Source of the DNA: Williamsia sp. DF01-3
Lineage (GTDB): Bacteria > Actinomycetota > Actinomycetes > Mycobacteriales > Mycobacteriaceae
Length of the DNA: 64,000 bases
Assembly: GCF_023051145.1 (NCBI RefSeq)
Contig: NZ_JALKFS010000005.1
Location: forward strand, 1 to 64,000
Reading direction: 5' to 3'
Positions 16,381 to 24,034 of this stretch are shown here, piece by piece. Every line of letters starts with the position of its first letter. Positions within the stretch are counted from its first letter, which is position 1. The position numbers and the translations under genes were made by a program. The notes under the pieces were generated by a model, which did no database searches, was not told the origin of the DNA, and was given only the letters and a program-made list of their open reading frames with translations.

Positions 16381-17220
16381 ATGACAGAGCGTTTCGACGG
16401 GCAGGTCGCCCTGATCACCGGCGGCGCCCGCGGCCAGGGCCGTAGCCACGCCATCGCCTTCGCCGAACGCGGCGCAGACGTCGTCATCTGTGACCGCTGT
16501 GAGGACAGCGCTTCCGTCGCGTACCCGCTGGCCACCGAAGCCGACCTCGACGAGACCGTGCGTCTTGTGAAAGCCACCGGGCGACAGTGCATCGCGGTCA
16601 AAGCCGACACAGCCGATCGCCCGGCGATGGACGCTCTGGTCGGCCGGGCCGAAGCAGAGCTGGGACGGATCGACATCGCGGTGGCCAACGCCGGCGTCTC
16701 GGTCGCCGCGCCCGTCCAGTCGATGACCGAGCAGCAGTGGTCAGAAGTCATCTCGTCCAACCTCACCGGCGTCTTCAACACCGTCGGCGCCGTGTCGCCG
16801 GGGATGATCAAGCGCGGCTACGGTCGAATCGTGACGATCTCCTCCATGCTCGGCCGAGCGGGGAACGTCAGCATGGTCGGCTACGCCGCGTCCAAGTGGG
16901 GCGTCATCGGCCTGACGAAGAGCGCTGCCCTCGATCTCGCGTCGCATGGCATCACGGTGAATGCAATTGCCCCGGGCAACATCTCGACTCCGATGATTCA
17001 CAACGACGCCCTGTACGCGATGATGCGACCCGACCTGGACCATCCGACCGACAAGGACGTCGAACCCGTCTTCGCATCACTGCACGCCCAGCCGGTGCCG
17101 TGGCTCGATGCCGACGAGATCACCCGGGTGGTGCTGTTCCTCACCGACAAGGCCAGTGCGCACATCAGCGGTACGGTCATTCCGGTCGACGCCGGGAATG
17201 CCGCACGCGTCACCGGTTGA
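16381..17220 (+). CDS. Mycofactocin-coupled SDR family oxidoreductase
   Basis: The 279-residue protein opens with GGARGQGRSHAIAFAERGADV, the hallmark of the mycofactocin-associated SDR subfamily. The subfamily also has an insertion between beta strands 2 and 3, seen here as about 25 residues after ICDRCED. NAG is present in VANAGVSV and the catalytic pair is GYAASKWGV. In this subfamily the bound NAD does not exchange and electrons pass to the peptide-derived carrier mycofactocin. The gene is last in a four-gene operon, 46 bp after the previous one. It likely oxidises a steroid hydroxyl. No mft biosynthesis genes are in the window. Confidence 0.82.
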   Translation: MTERFDGQVALITGGARGQGRSHAIAFAERGADVVICDRCEDSASVAYPLATEADLDETVRLVKATGRQCIAVKADTADRPAMDALVGRAEAELGRIDIAVANAGVSVAAPVQSMTEQQWSEVISSNLTGVFNTVGAVSPGMIKRGYGRIVTISSMLGRAGNVSMVGYAASKWGVIGLTKSAALDLASHGITVNAIAPGNISTPMIHNDALYAMMRPDLDHPTDKDVEPVFASLHAQPVPWLDADEITRVVLFLTDKASAHISGTVIPVDAGNAARVTG

Positions 17221-17232
17221 CGAGGAGCTGCG

Positions 17233-18288
17233 TCAGAACTCGATGGTGAGGTGCTCACTGAGCGGCCGGGCCTGACAAGCCAGGATGTAGCCGTCCGCGA
17301 TGTCCTCATCATCGAGGATCGACGTTTCACCCATTTCGACCTCGCCGTCGACAAGAGTGCATGCACAGGAACCACATTCGCCTTCGCGGCACGAGTACGG
17401 CACATCCAGTCCCTTGGACAGCAGAACGTCGACCAGCGTGGCCGACCGCGGCCAGCTCAGCTCGTGCGCTTCACCGTCGAGACTCACCGAGACCGTCGGC
17501 GCATCGCTGTGGTCACCCTCGGACGGCTGCGGCACCTCGATCTCGGCAAAGGGATCGCCGGACAATGACGTGAAGACCTCGGCGTGCACCCGGCCCCGGG
17601 CGATGCCCGATCGCGCGGTTGCCTTGTGCACCATGTCCATGAACGGTTTGGGACCACACATGAACACCCGGTGGTTCCCGAATGCCGAACAGAGGGGCAC
17701 AAGCTGGTCGACGGTCGGCCGGCCCTGCACACTCTCCAGCCAGTGCAGCACCAACAGCCTGTCGGCGAACCGGGTTGCGAGATCTCGTAGTTCTTGTCGG
17801 AAGATGATCGCGTTCTCGTCGCGATTGGCGTAGACCAGAACAACTTTTCCGGCACCTCCGCTCAGCGCGGTCTTGAGAATGGAGATCACCGGCGTCACCC
17901 CACTGCCCGCGGCGAACAGCAGCAAGTCGTCGTCCAGATTCGCCGGGGTGAAGACGCCGGACGGGGGCAGCACTTCGAGGACATCACCGACATTGACGTT
18001 GTCGCACAGCCAGTGCGAACCGTATCCACCGTCGGTGCGCTTGACGGTGACCTTCGGTCGGTCGTCGGTCAGCGGCGAACTGGCCAGTGAATAGCACCGG
18101 GCAACCGACCCCGTCCGGTCGCTGGGGATTCGCAGGGTGAGGAACTGCCCTGGCTTGTATCTGAAGTCGTCGCTGCGGTCGACGGGCACGTCGAACACCA
18201 GCGATCGCGCGTCAGCCGTCTCCTCGACCACGGCCGCAACGGTCACCATCACTGACCGCGAATTACGCTGAGCTACAGCATTTGTCAT
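17233..18288 (-). CDS. kshB: 3-ketosteroid 9-alpha-monooxygenase, ferredoxin reductase subunit KshB
   Basis: The 351-residue three-domain reductase has an FAD-binding barrel (YKPGQFLTLRIP, RCYSLASSP), an NAD domain (AAGSGVTPVISILKTAL and a C-terminal CGPKPFMDMV) and a C-terminal plant-type [2Fe-2S] domain (CREGECGSCACTLVDG, then ILACQARP). It passes electrons from NADH to the Rieske oxygenase KshA, which lies 20 kb away in the island. ATG 18288 is preferred because AGAGG precedes it; GTG 18318 is the alternative. It ends the long leftward operon but has an 80-bp gap and its own island palindrome upstream, so it may be transcribed independently. Confidence 0.9.
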   Translation of the reverse strand: MTNAVAQRNSRSVMVTVAAVVEETADARSLVFDVPVDRSDDFRYKPGQFLTLRIPSDRTGSVARCYSLASSPLTDDRPKVTVKRTDGGYGSHWLCDNVNVGDVLEVLPPSGVFTPANLDDDLLLFAAGSGVTPVISILKTALSGGAGKVVLVYANRDENAIIFRQELRDLATRFADRLLVLHWLESVQGRPTVDQLVPLCSAFGNHRVFMCGPKPFMDMVHKATARSGIARGRVHAEVFTSLSGDPFAEIEVPQPSEGDHSDAPTVSVSLDGEAHELSWPRSATLVDVLLSKGLDVPYSCREGECGSCACTLVDGEVEMGETSILDDEDIADGYILACQARPLSEHLTIEF

Positions 18289-18360
18289 CGCCGGTGTTAC
18301 CTCTCCCTGCGTGGACACGACTCGCCGAAACTAGATGAACGGGCGCTTCGGTGCGCCGCC

Positions 18361-18379
18361 GCTCCCGCTCAACGGGACG
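18361..18379. promoter_or_regulatory. Island palindrome upstream of kshB
   Basis: GCTCCCGCTCAACGGGACG matches the 19-bp consensus. It overlaps the end of the MaoC-like gene, 73 bp upstream of the kshB ATG. Confidence 0.6.
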
Positions 18380-19205
18380 AGATCGAAACCCCTGCCGTGG
18401 TGGCAAACGACACCCTGCCTCCCGAGATCGCCGGCCTGCCGTCTTTGACGAGTTCGAACGTGAGATCCGAGGCATCGCCCCAGGCCCGTAACACCGGGGA
18501 CTCACCGGGATGGAGTGCCGCTGCGAATCGGCCGTCGAGACTCACCAGGTCTGCCGGATGTGCGCCGGTCAGACGGGCGCATTCCAGCGCTCCGGCGGCC
18601 AGGGTGCACAGTCCGTGCATGATCGGCCGCGGCTGACCGATCCGCTCCGACGCGTCGGGGTCGATGTGGATGTGGTGCCGGTCGCCGGTGAGTCGATAGA
18701 GTGCCGCTTGATTCTCACGCGTGTGCAACACGGATTCGAATGACGGATCACTCTGCGCATCAACCGGTCTCGCCGGTCCTCGCTCGCCACCGAAACCTCC
18801 TGCGCCCGGTGCGAACAACGACCATGTCGCGATGAAGTACTCACTGCGCACCTCGACCTCGAAGACCGCTGCCGCGCCCTTGTCCCACACATTGCCGACC
18901 GACGCCGACAGCGTCACCTCGCCGCTGCGTGGCAAAGGTGCCAGTACCGTCAGCTGTTGTGACCCGTGCAGTGCCGTGCGGGTATCGAACGCACCCCGCG
19001 ACCCGAGCTCGTCCGGGGCCCACTGCGCGAGTGTCAGCGCGAACGTCGGCAATACCCTCAGCCGGTCCTCGAACACCAGGTCCAGCTCGGTTGCTTTGGC
19101 GCCCACGGCCAACGCGTAGATGATCGCATCGCGTTCGTCGTAGGACACGGTGCGTGTGCCGAGATCGACTCCTCGCCACCGGCCCGCGTTCTCCCAGCTC
19201 CTCAC
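18369..19205 (-). CDS. MaoC-like (hydratase 2-type) enoyl-CoA hydratase, altered motif
   Basis: The 278-residue double-hotdog protein is of the MFE-2 hydratase type. The N-terminal half carries LPTFALTLAQ and VWDKGAAAVFEVE, as in its paralogue at 29713-30582. The C-terminal half has YRLTGDRHHIHIDPDA, where the canonical hydratase 2 signature is GDxNPLH. The Asp and final His are kept but Asn-Pro is replaced by His-His. The GTG start overlaps the Ltp2 stop by one base. A longer upstream reading in this frame is an overlap of the ltp2 gene. It probably hydrates a side-chain enoyl-CoA, possibly with shifted specificity. Confidence 0.8.
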   Translation of the reverse strand: MRSWENAGRWRGVDLGTRTVSYDERDAIIYALAVGAKATELDLVFEDRLRVLPTFALTLAQWAPDELGSRGAFDTRTALHGSQQLTVLAPLPRSGEVTLSASVGNVWDKGAAAVFEVEVRSEYFIATWSLFAPGAGGFGGERGPARPVDAQSDPSFESVLHTRENQAALYRLTGDRHHIHIDPDASERIGQPRPIMHGLCTLAAGALECARLTGAHPADLVSLDGRFAAALHPGESPVLRAWGDASDLTFELVKDGRPAISGGRVSFATTAGVSISSR

Positions 19206-20380
19206 TACGCCACCCCGAGAACGAGACCACTGGTCGGAACCGCGGTGCCGGCGGTGACGATGATGTTCTCGGCCGCGTCGGGCTGATTGGTCGAGGTGCC
19301 CCGGATCAGACGGACCGCTTCCGCTATCCCGTTGACGCCGTGCAGATACGCCTCTCCGATCTGTCCGCCGTGAGTGTTGGAGGGCAACAGTCCGCCGACC
19401 TCCAGGTTGCCGTCGGCGATGAAGTCCTTCGCTTCGCCCCGGGCGCAGAATCCGAGCTCTTCGAGCTGAGGTAGCACAAGCGGCGTGAAGTGGTCGTACA
19501 GGATCGCAGCGTCGATGTCTTCGGGCCCCAGCCCACTCTGGGCGTAGAGCTGGCGGCCCACAAGACCCATCTCCGGAATGCCGGTGATGTCGGGACGGTA
19601 GTAGCTGGTCATCATGTGTTGGTCCCTGCCGCTGCCCTGTGCCGCGCCTTTGATGATCGCCGGCGTGTTGTCGAGGGTCGCGGCCCGCTCGGCCGAGACG
19701 ACGACGAGTGCCTGGCCCCCATCGGTTTCCTGACAGCAATCCAGCAGATGTAGGGGTTCGGCGATCCAGCGCGAGTTCTGATGGTCGTCGAGGGTGATGG
19801 GCCGGCCGTAGAACCATGCCTCGGGGTTGTTCGCGGCGTGCTTGCGGGCCACCACCGCAACCCGCCCGAAATCCTCACTGGTGGCGCCGTGCTCATGCAT
19901 GTACCGCCGAGCGAACATCGCGACCCACTGCGCCGGCGTCGACAGTCCCTGCGGCGTCATCCACGCGTAGGCGGCGCGATCTGCAGTGCTGTCCATGGGG
20001 CGATCGTGTTGGCCCAGCCCATATCGGACTCCTGATCGCTCGTTGAAAGCGCGGTAACAGACCACCACGTCTGCGACGCCTGCTGTCACCGCCATCGCAG
20101 CCTGCTGCACGGTGGCACATGCGGCTCCCCCGCCATACCCGATGCGGGAGAAGAATTTCAGCTCCCCCAGCCCGCAGTTGCGGGCCACGAGCACCTCACC
20201 GTTTGTCTCGGCGGTGTACGTCGACAGGCCGTCGACTTCAGATGGGTCGATGCCTGCGTCGGCCAGAGCGGCCACGATCGCCTCACACGCGAGCTGCAGT
20301 TCGCTACGGCCCGAGTTCTTGGAGAACTCAGTGGCGCCGATCCCGACGATGGCCGCCGACCCGGACAGTGGACTGGGCAT
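19205..20380 (-). CDS. ltp2: Thiolase-like steroid side-chain aldolase (Ltp2-like lipid-transfer protein)
   Basis: The 391-residue protein has the SCP-X/thiolase-like fold (AAIVGIGATEFSK, the ISHxPxDVDG-type stretch GLSTYTAETNG, and SNTHGGQIGEAYLHG near the C terminus). No thiolase nucleophile cysteine in a CASS setting is visible, as expected for Ltp-type retro-aldolases. In M. tuberculosis Ltp2 works with ChsH2's DUF35 domain to cleave 17-hydroxy C22-CoA into a 17-ketosteroid and propionyl-CoA. Here it follows chsH1 with a TGATG overlap and AAAGGAGG before the ATG, as in the igr operon. Function is by family and gene order. Confidence 0.85.
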   Translation of the reverse strand: MPSPLSGSAAIVGIGATEFSKNSGRSELQLACEAIVAALADAGIDPSEVDGLSTYTAETNGEVLVARNCGLGELKFFSRIGYGGGAACATVQQAAMAVTAGVADVVVCYRAFNERSGVRYGLGQHDRPMDSTADRAAYAWMTPQGLSTPAQWVAMFARRYMHEHGATSEDFGRVAVVARKHAANNPEAWFYGRPITLDDHQNSRWIAEPLHLLDCCQETDGGQALVVVSAERAATLDNTPAIIKGAAQGSGRDQHMMTSYYRPDITGIPEMGLVGRQLYAQSGLGPEDIDAAILYDHFTPLVLPQLEELGFCARGEAKDFIADGNLEVGGLLPSNTHGGQIGEAYLHGVNGIAEAVRLIRGTSTNQPDAAENIIVTAGTAVPTSGLVLGVA

Positions 20381-20784
20381 CAACTGCCTCCTTTGCTGAC
20401 GGTGACCGTCACAGTGCCGGTGACATGCGCGCCGATGCTGTTGACACCGCGCACGTGGACCGACGCCACACCGTCCTCGTTCGCGATCACCTTCCCGGTA
20501 AGGGTCATGGTGTCGCCGGGGTAGTTGGGCGCACCGAGTCGGATCGCGACCTTACGCAGTGATGCACCGGGACCCGCCCAGTCTGTGATGTACCGGCCGA
20601 CAAGACCATTGGTGGTGAGGATGTTCATGAAGACGTCTGGGGATCCACGCTCGACTGCCAGCGCCGGATCATGGTGGACATCCTGGTAGTCGCGACTGGC
20701 GATGGCCGTCGCCACGATCAACGTGCGAGTGATCGGGACAACGAGTTCGGGCAGTTCGTGACCCACGGCCATATCGGTGATCAC
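20380..20784 (-). CDS. chsH1: ChsH1-like MaoC hydratase subunit
   Basis: The 134-residue single hotdog domain has DYQDVHHDPALA, the short MaoC active-site motif with its Asp/His pair, then a hotdog helix NILTTNGLVGRYITDW. Its size matches ChsH1 of the mycobacterial igr operon, which pairs with ChsH2 to hydrate the side-chain enoyl-CoA. The GTG start at 20784 overlaps the upstream stop (GTGA); ATG 20772 is an alternative. Longer readings upstream in this frame are shadows of the acyl-CoA dehydrogenase gene. Confidence 0.85.
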   Translation of the reverse strand: MITDMAVGHELPELVVPITRTLIVATAIASRDYQDVHHDPALAVERGSPDVFMNILTTNGLVGRYITDWAGPGASLRKVAIRLGAPNYPGDTMTLTGKVIANEDGVASVHVRGVNSIGAHVTGTVTVTVSKGGS

Positions 20785-21884
20785 GAGGCCACGCCCAGCG
20801 CAAGCTGCGCTCCGAGCCGCGCGAGGTCGGCACTCGACCCACCCAGTGACGCCGCGATCTGTTTGCCCCACAGAAGGTGCCGATGCACCGGGTAATCGGT
20901 GTCGACCCCGATTCCGCCGTGGACGTGCTGGGTTCGGTGCACCACACGTTGACCGGCGTCGGTCGCCCACCACTTGGCGACCAGCACGGCGGTACCCGGA
21001 GCAGCTCCGTTCGTCAGCATCCAGGCCGCCTGCCACAACGTGACACGCATGGCCTCGAGATCGATGTAGCAGTCCGCCAACTGGTGGCTCACCGCCTGGA
21101 ACGTCGCCAGCGGACGACCGAACTGTTCGCGGCCGTTCAGATAGGTCACCGCCTGCTCGACCGCCCCGGCACCCACTCCGACTTGCAGTGCGGCCAGCGC
21201 GACCTCGACCCGATCGACGAGCCAATTGACCGCATCGCCTCTTGCCAGCAGCTGCGCCTTCGCGGCGTCGAAAGTCAAGTTGGCCGCGATCGCGCGGGTG
21301 GTCGTCTCGTTGTTCTGCACGTGTACCGCGGGATCGGCCGGGTCGACAAGGAAGAGACCCGTTCCTGCCGGGGTCACGGCCGAGACCACAACGCCGGCGG
21401 CGACGTGCGCTGACGGCACAACCGCTTTCGCGCCGTGCAACGTCCACGACCCGGCCGCGCCTTCGCGGGCACTCATCGTCGGCTCGGTCGGATCGTGGGG
21501 TCCGAACTCCTCGATGCCGACGGTGAGGAAGATTTCGCCGGCGGCGGCCGGGGCCACGAACATCCGTTTCTGCTCCGCAGTACCGAATTGCGCGATGGCC
21601 GCAGCGGCGAGCGCCGTTTCCCAGAGCGGAACCGGTGCCACGTATCGTCCCTGCTGTTCGAGCACCACGCAGAGTTCACTGAAACCCATGGCACCACCAC
21701 CGAATTCGTCGGGCAGGGCGATTCCCACGAGTCCTGCCTGTGCCAGCTCTCGCCAGAGGTCGCGGTCGATTCGCTCGTCGGAGGCCTCGACAGCCTTGAC
21801 GCGGTCGATGCCTGACCTCTGCGAGAAGATGTTCGCAGCCAGGTCGCCGATCGCGGTTTGCTCTTCGTTGAAGGTGAAGTCCAT
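20781..21884 (-). CDS. chsE1: Acyl-CoA dehydrogenase, ChsE1-like subunit
   Basis: The 367-residue acyl-CoA dehydrogenase starts MDFTFNEEQTAIGDLA and has the FAD-proximal helix GIALPDEFGGGAMGFSEL. Near the C terminus is HVHGGIGVDTDYPVHRHLLWGK, the adenine-binding segment. In the igr system ChsE1 and ChsE2 form an alpha2beta2 enzyme that desaturates the C3 side chain of steroid-CoA; one active site per dimer pair is usually degenerate. The ATG overlaps the chsH2 stop (TGATG). Which of the two ACAD genes is E1 and which is E2 was decided by order and similarity in size only. Confidence 0.8.
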   Translation of the reverse strand: MDFTFNEEQTAIGDLAANIFSQRSGIDRVKAVEASDERIDRDLWRELAQAGLVGIALPDEFGGGAMGFSELCVVLEQQGRYVAPVPLWETALAAAAIAQFGTAEQKRMFVAPAAAGEIFLTVGIEEFGPHDPTEPTMSAREGAAGSWTLHGAKAVVPSAHVAAGVVVSAVTPAGTGLFLVDPADPAVHVQNNETTTRAIAANLTFDAAKAQLLARGDAVNWLVDRVEVALAALQVGVGAGAVEQAVTYLNGREQFGRPLATFQAVSHQLADCYIDLEAMRVTLWQAAWMLTNGAAPGTAVLVAKWWATDAGQRVVHRTQHVHGGIGVDTDYPVHRHLLWGKQIAASLGGSSADLARLGAQLALGVAS

Positions 21885-22819
21885 CAGTTCTCCTCGGGTA
21901 CAGACGGCCGGAAACCTGGAAGCGTCAGGTCCGGATCGGCGTCGATCCACTCCAGCTCCACCGGCATGTCGATGGTCACTTCGTCCGGGGCCACTCCGAC
22001 CATGTTGGCGATCAGCCGGGTGCCCTCTTCCAGTTCGATCACCGCGACGATGAGCGGGTAGTCGAAGGCTTCGATCTTCGGGTGGTGGTTGACCACGAAG
22101 CTGTAGACGGTGCCCTTGCCGGACGCATCGATGGTGTCCCACTCCAGCGACCGGCACTGCCCGCACATGGGCCCGGTCGGGTGACGCAGGGTGAGACAAT
22201 TCGAACATCGCTGGATCACCAGGCGGTGCTCCTTGGCGGCTTGGAACCAGAAGGCGTTGTCCTGGTTGAGCGCCGGTCGAGGCCGTGGCGGTCGTGGTTT
22301 CGGTTTCTCCGCGGGCCGGAACCGCAATGTTCGCCACCGCTGCGTGGCAACAACCTCGCCGTCGTCGTCGCGGTAGGTCTTGAGCGTGGTCACGAAATGT
22401 CCGACGCCCAGCCCGGTCTTCTTCTCCGGGGAGATCGACTCGATCACCTCGGTGACATTGATCCGGGTACCAGGTCGGAGTTCGGTGAAGAACTCCTGCT
22501 CGGAATCTGTTGCCACCACGGAGGTGAAGCCCGCATCTGCGAGGACGCCGAGCAGCTGGGTGGCAGTATCCGACACCGAGCCACCGGAGACGGTCGCCGC
22601 GTAACCCCGCATCGTCCACGCCTGGATCATGCTGGGCGGGGCGATGATCCCGGCACGACCGGTGTCGCGGGCGGCGGCGTCATCGAGGTAGATCGGGTTG
22701 GTGTCTCCCATCGCCTCTACCCAGTGCCGAATCATGGGGACGTTCACCGGGTCCTGTGCCCACGCAGTCGGGACCAGTTCCCGCCCGACGAACTCGTCGA
22801 GCACTCGGGTCTCGATCAT
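21884..22819 (-). CDS. chsH2: ChsH2-like MaoC plus DUF35 fusion
   Basis: The 311-residue protein has the same length as described for ChsH2. The N-terminal hotdog domain (about 1-175) is followed by a Pro/Arg-rich linker and a C-terminal DUF35/OB domain. That domain bears a zinc ribbon CSNCLTLRHPTGPMCGQC (about 210-227). The hotdog half pairs with ChsH1 for hydration; the DUF35 half binds Ltp2 for retro-aldol cleavage. It overlaps both neighbours by 1-4 bp. The fusion architecture is the best single marker that this is an igr-type side-chain module. Confidence 0.9.
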   Translation of the reverse strand: MIETRVLDEFVGRELVPTAWAQDPVNVPMIRHWVEAMGDTNPIYLDDAAARDTGRAGIIAPPSMIQAWTMRGYAATVSGGSVSDTATQLLGVLADAGFTSVVATDSEQEFFTELRPGTRINVTEVIESISPEKKTGLGVGHFVTTLKTYRDDDGEVVATQRWRTLRFRPAEKPKPRPPRPRPALNQDNAFWFQAAKEHRLVIQRCSNCLTLRHPTGPMCGQCRSLEWDTIDASGKGTVYSFVVNHHPKIEAFDYPLIVAVIELEEGTRLIANMVGVAPDEVTIDMPVELEWIDADPDLTLPGFRPSVPEEN

Positions 22820-23982
22820 TTGTCCCGTCCGAGTTTCGCGGTGCCCAGGCCAATGGTGGCGACCATGTCGCGGAGCACCTCGTTCACACCTCCGCCGAAC
22901 GTGTTGACCACTCCCTGCCGGGAGATCTGCTCGATCTGCCCTGCCAGGATGGCACCCGGATTGTCGGGGCGGATTCTCCCCGCAGCGCCGAGGATGCCCA
23001 GCAGCGTGCGGTACACGTCGACGTGGGTTTCGGTGCCGAACACCTTGGCCGCTCCTGCGTCAGCACCAGAGAGCGTGTCGGTCGCCACCGCAGCCGTCAT
23101 CTTCCAGTTCATCAGCCGCATCGCCACCAGTTTGGCGTGGGTACGCGCGAATTCTTGCTGTACCCATGGAATCTCGATGGCACCAGACTCCCGCGCCCAG
23201 TCGATCACCTGCGTCCACAGTCCTTCCGTCCGTCCACCGAGCGCTGCCAGTCCGATCCGCTCGTGGTTAAGCTGGGCCGTGATCAAGCGCCAGCCGCCGT
23301 TGAGATCCCCCACCAGCGCGTCCACACCGACCCGGATTCCGCTGTAGTAGGTCGAGGTGACCATCAGTCCCCCGACCGTCGGGATCGGTGACCACGAGAA
23401 ACCGGGGTCGTCGGTGGGAATGATGAGGATCGAAATACCCTTGTGCTTGGGCGCTTCGGGGTCGGTGCGACAAGCGAGCCACACGTAGTCGGCGGTGTTG
23501 GCACCGGAGGTGAAGATCTTGTTGCCGTCCACCACCCACTCATCGCCGTCGCGCACTGCCCGGGTCTTGAGGGACGCGAGGTCGGTGCCCGCGTCGGGTT
23601 CGGTGTATCCGATCGCGAAAACGATGTCTCCCGAGAGGATTCCGGGCAGGTAACGTGCCTTCTGCTCCTCGGTCCCGTACTTCTGTAGCGTCGGCCCCAC
23701 GGTGTTGACGGTGACAAAAGGAAAAGGCAATCCCGCGCGCTGCACCTCATCGAAGAAGACGAACTGATCCTCGATCGACCGACCCTGGCCTCCGAACTCC
23801 GTCGGCCAGCCGATGCCCAGCCAGCCGTCCTCTCCGAGCATCTTGACGATCTCCCGGAATCTCGGACCGCCCACGCCCTGTTCTCCGGCAGCGCGGCGCT
23901 CGTCTTCGGGGAGCAGCGTGGAAAAGTAGGCTCGCAGCTCCTTCCTGAGCTGCTGCTGCTCAGGCGATTCGGTCAGATCCAT
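22816..23982 (-). CDS. chsE2: Acyl-CoA dehydrogenase, ChsE2-like subunit
   Basis: The 388-residue acyl-CoA dehydrogenase has the substrate/FAD segment AIGYTEPDAGTDLASLKTRA, DEWVVDGNKIFTSGA and the C-terminal NTFGGGVNEVLRDMVATIGLG. The ATG follows GAGGAG. It is the first gene of the tightly overlapping igr-like set (ATGA overlap with chsH2) and lies 52 bp after the frameshifted acyl-CoA synthetase. With ChsE1 it should introduce a double bond in the C22 steroid side chain. Confidence 0.82.
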   Translation of the reverse strand: MDLTESPEQQQLRKELRAYFSTLLPEDERRAAGEQGVGGPRFREIVKMLGEDGWLGIGWPTEFGGQGRSIEDQFVFFDEVQRAGLPFPFVTVNTVGPTLQKYGTEEQKARYLPGILSGDIVFAIGYTEPDAGTDLASLKTRAVRDGDEWVVDGNKIFTSGANTADYVWLACRTDPEAPKHKGISILIIPTDDPGFSWSPIPTVGGLMVTSTYYSGIRVGVDALVGDLNGGWRLITAQLNHERIGLAALGGRTEGLWTQVIDWARESGAIEIPWVQQEFARTHAKLVAMRLMNWKMTAAVATDTLSGADAGAAKVFGTETHVDVYRTLLGILGAAGRIRPDNPGAILAGQIEQISRQGVVNTFGGGVNEVLRDMVATIGLGTAKLGRDK

Positions 23983-24034
23983 CGTTGGTTCTCCTCGAGA
24001 AGTTCAGGGGCACAGAGTCGAGTCGGGCGTGGAA

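Noticed and set aside
19206-19817. N-terminal extension of the MaoC-like gene in the same frame
   Set aside because: It is the wrong-frame mirror of ltp2; the GTG at 19205 with a 1-bp overlap is the natural start.
20785-21447. Long N-terminal extension of the ChsH1-like gene
   Set aside because: Arg/Gly-rich shadow of the acyl-CoA dehydrogenase gene; the true hotdog domain starts at 20784.
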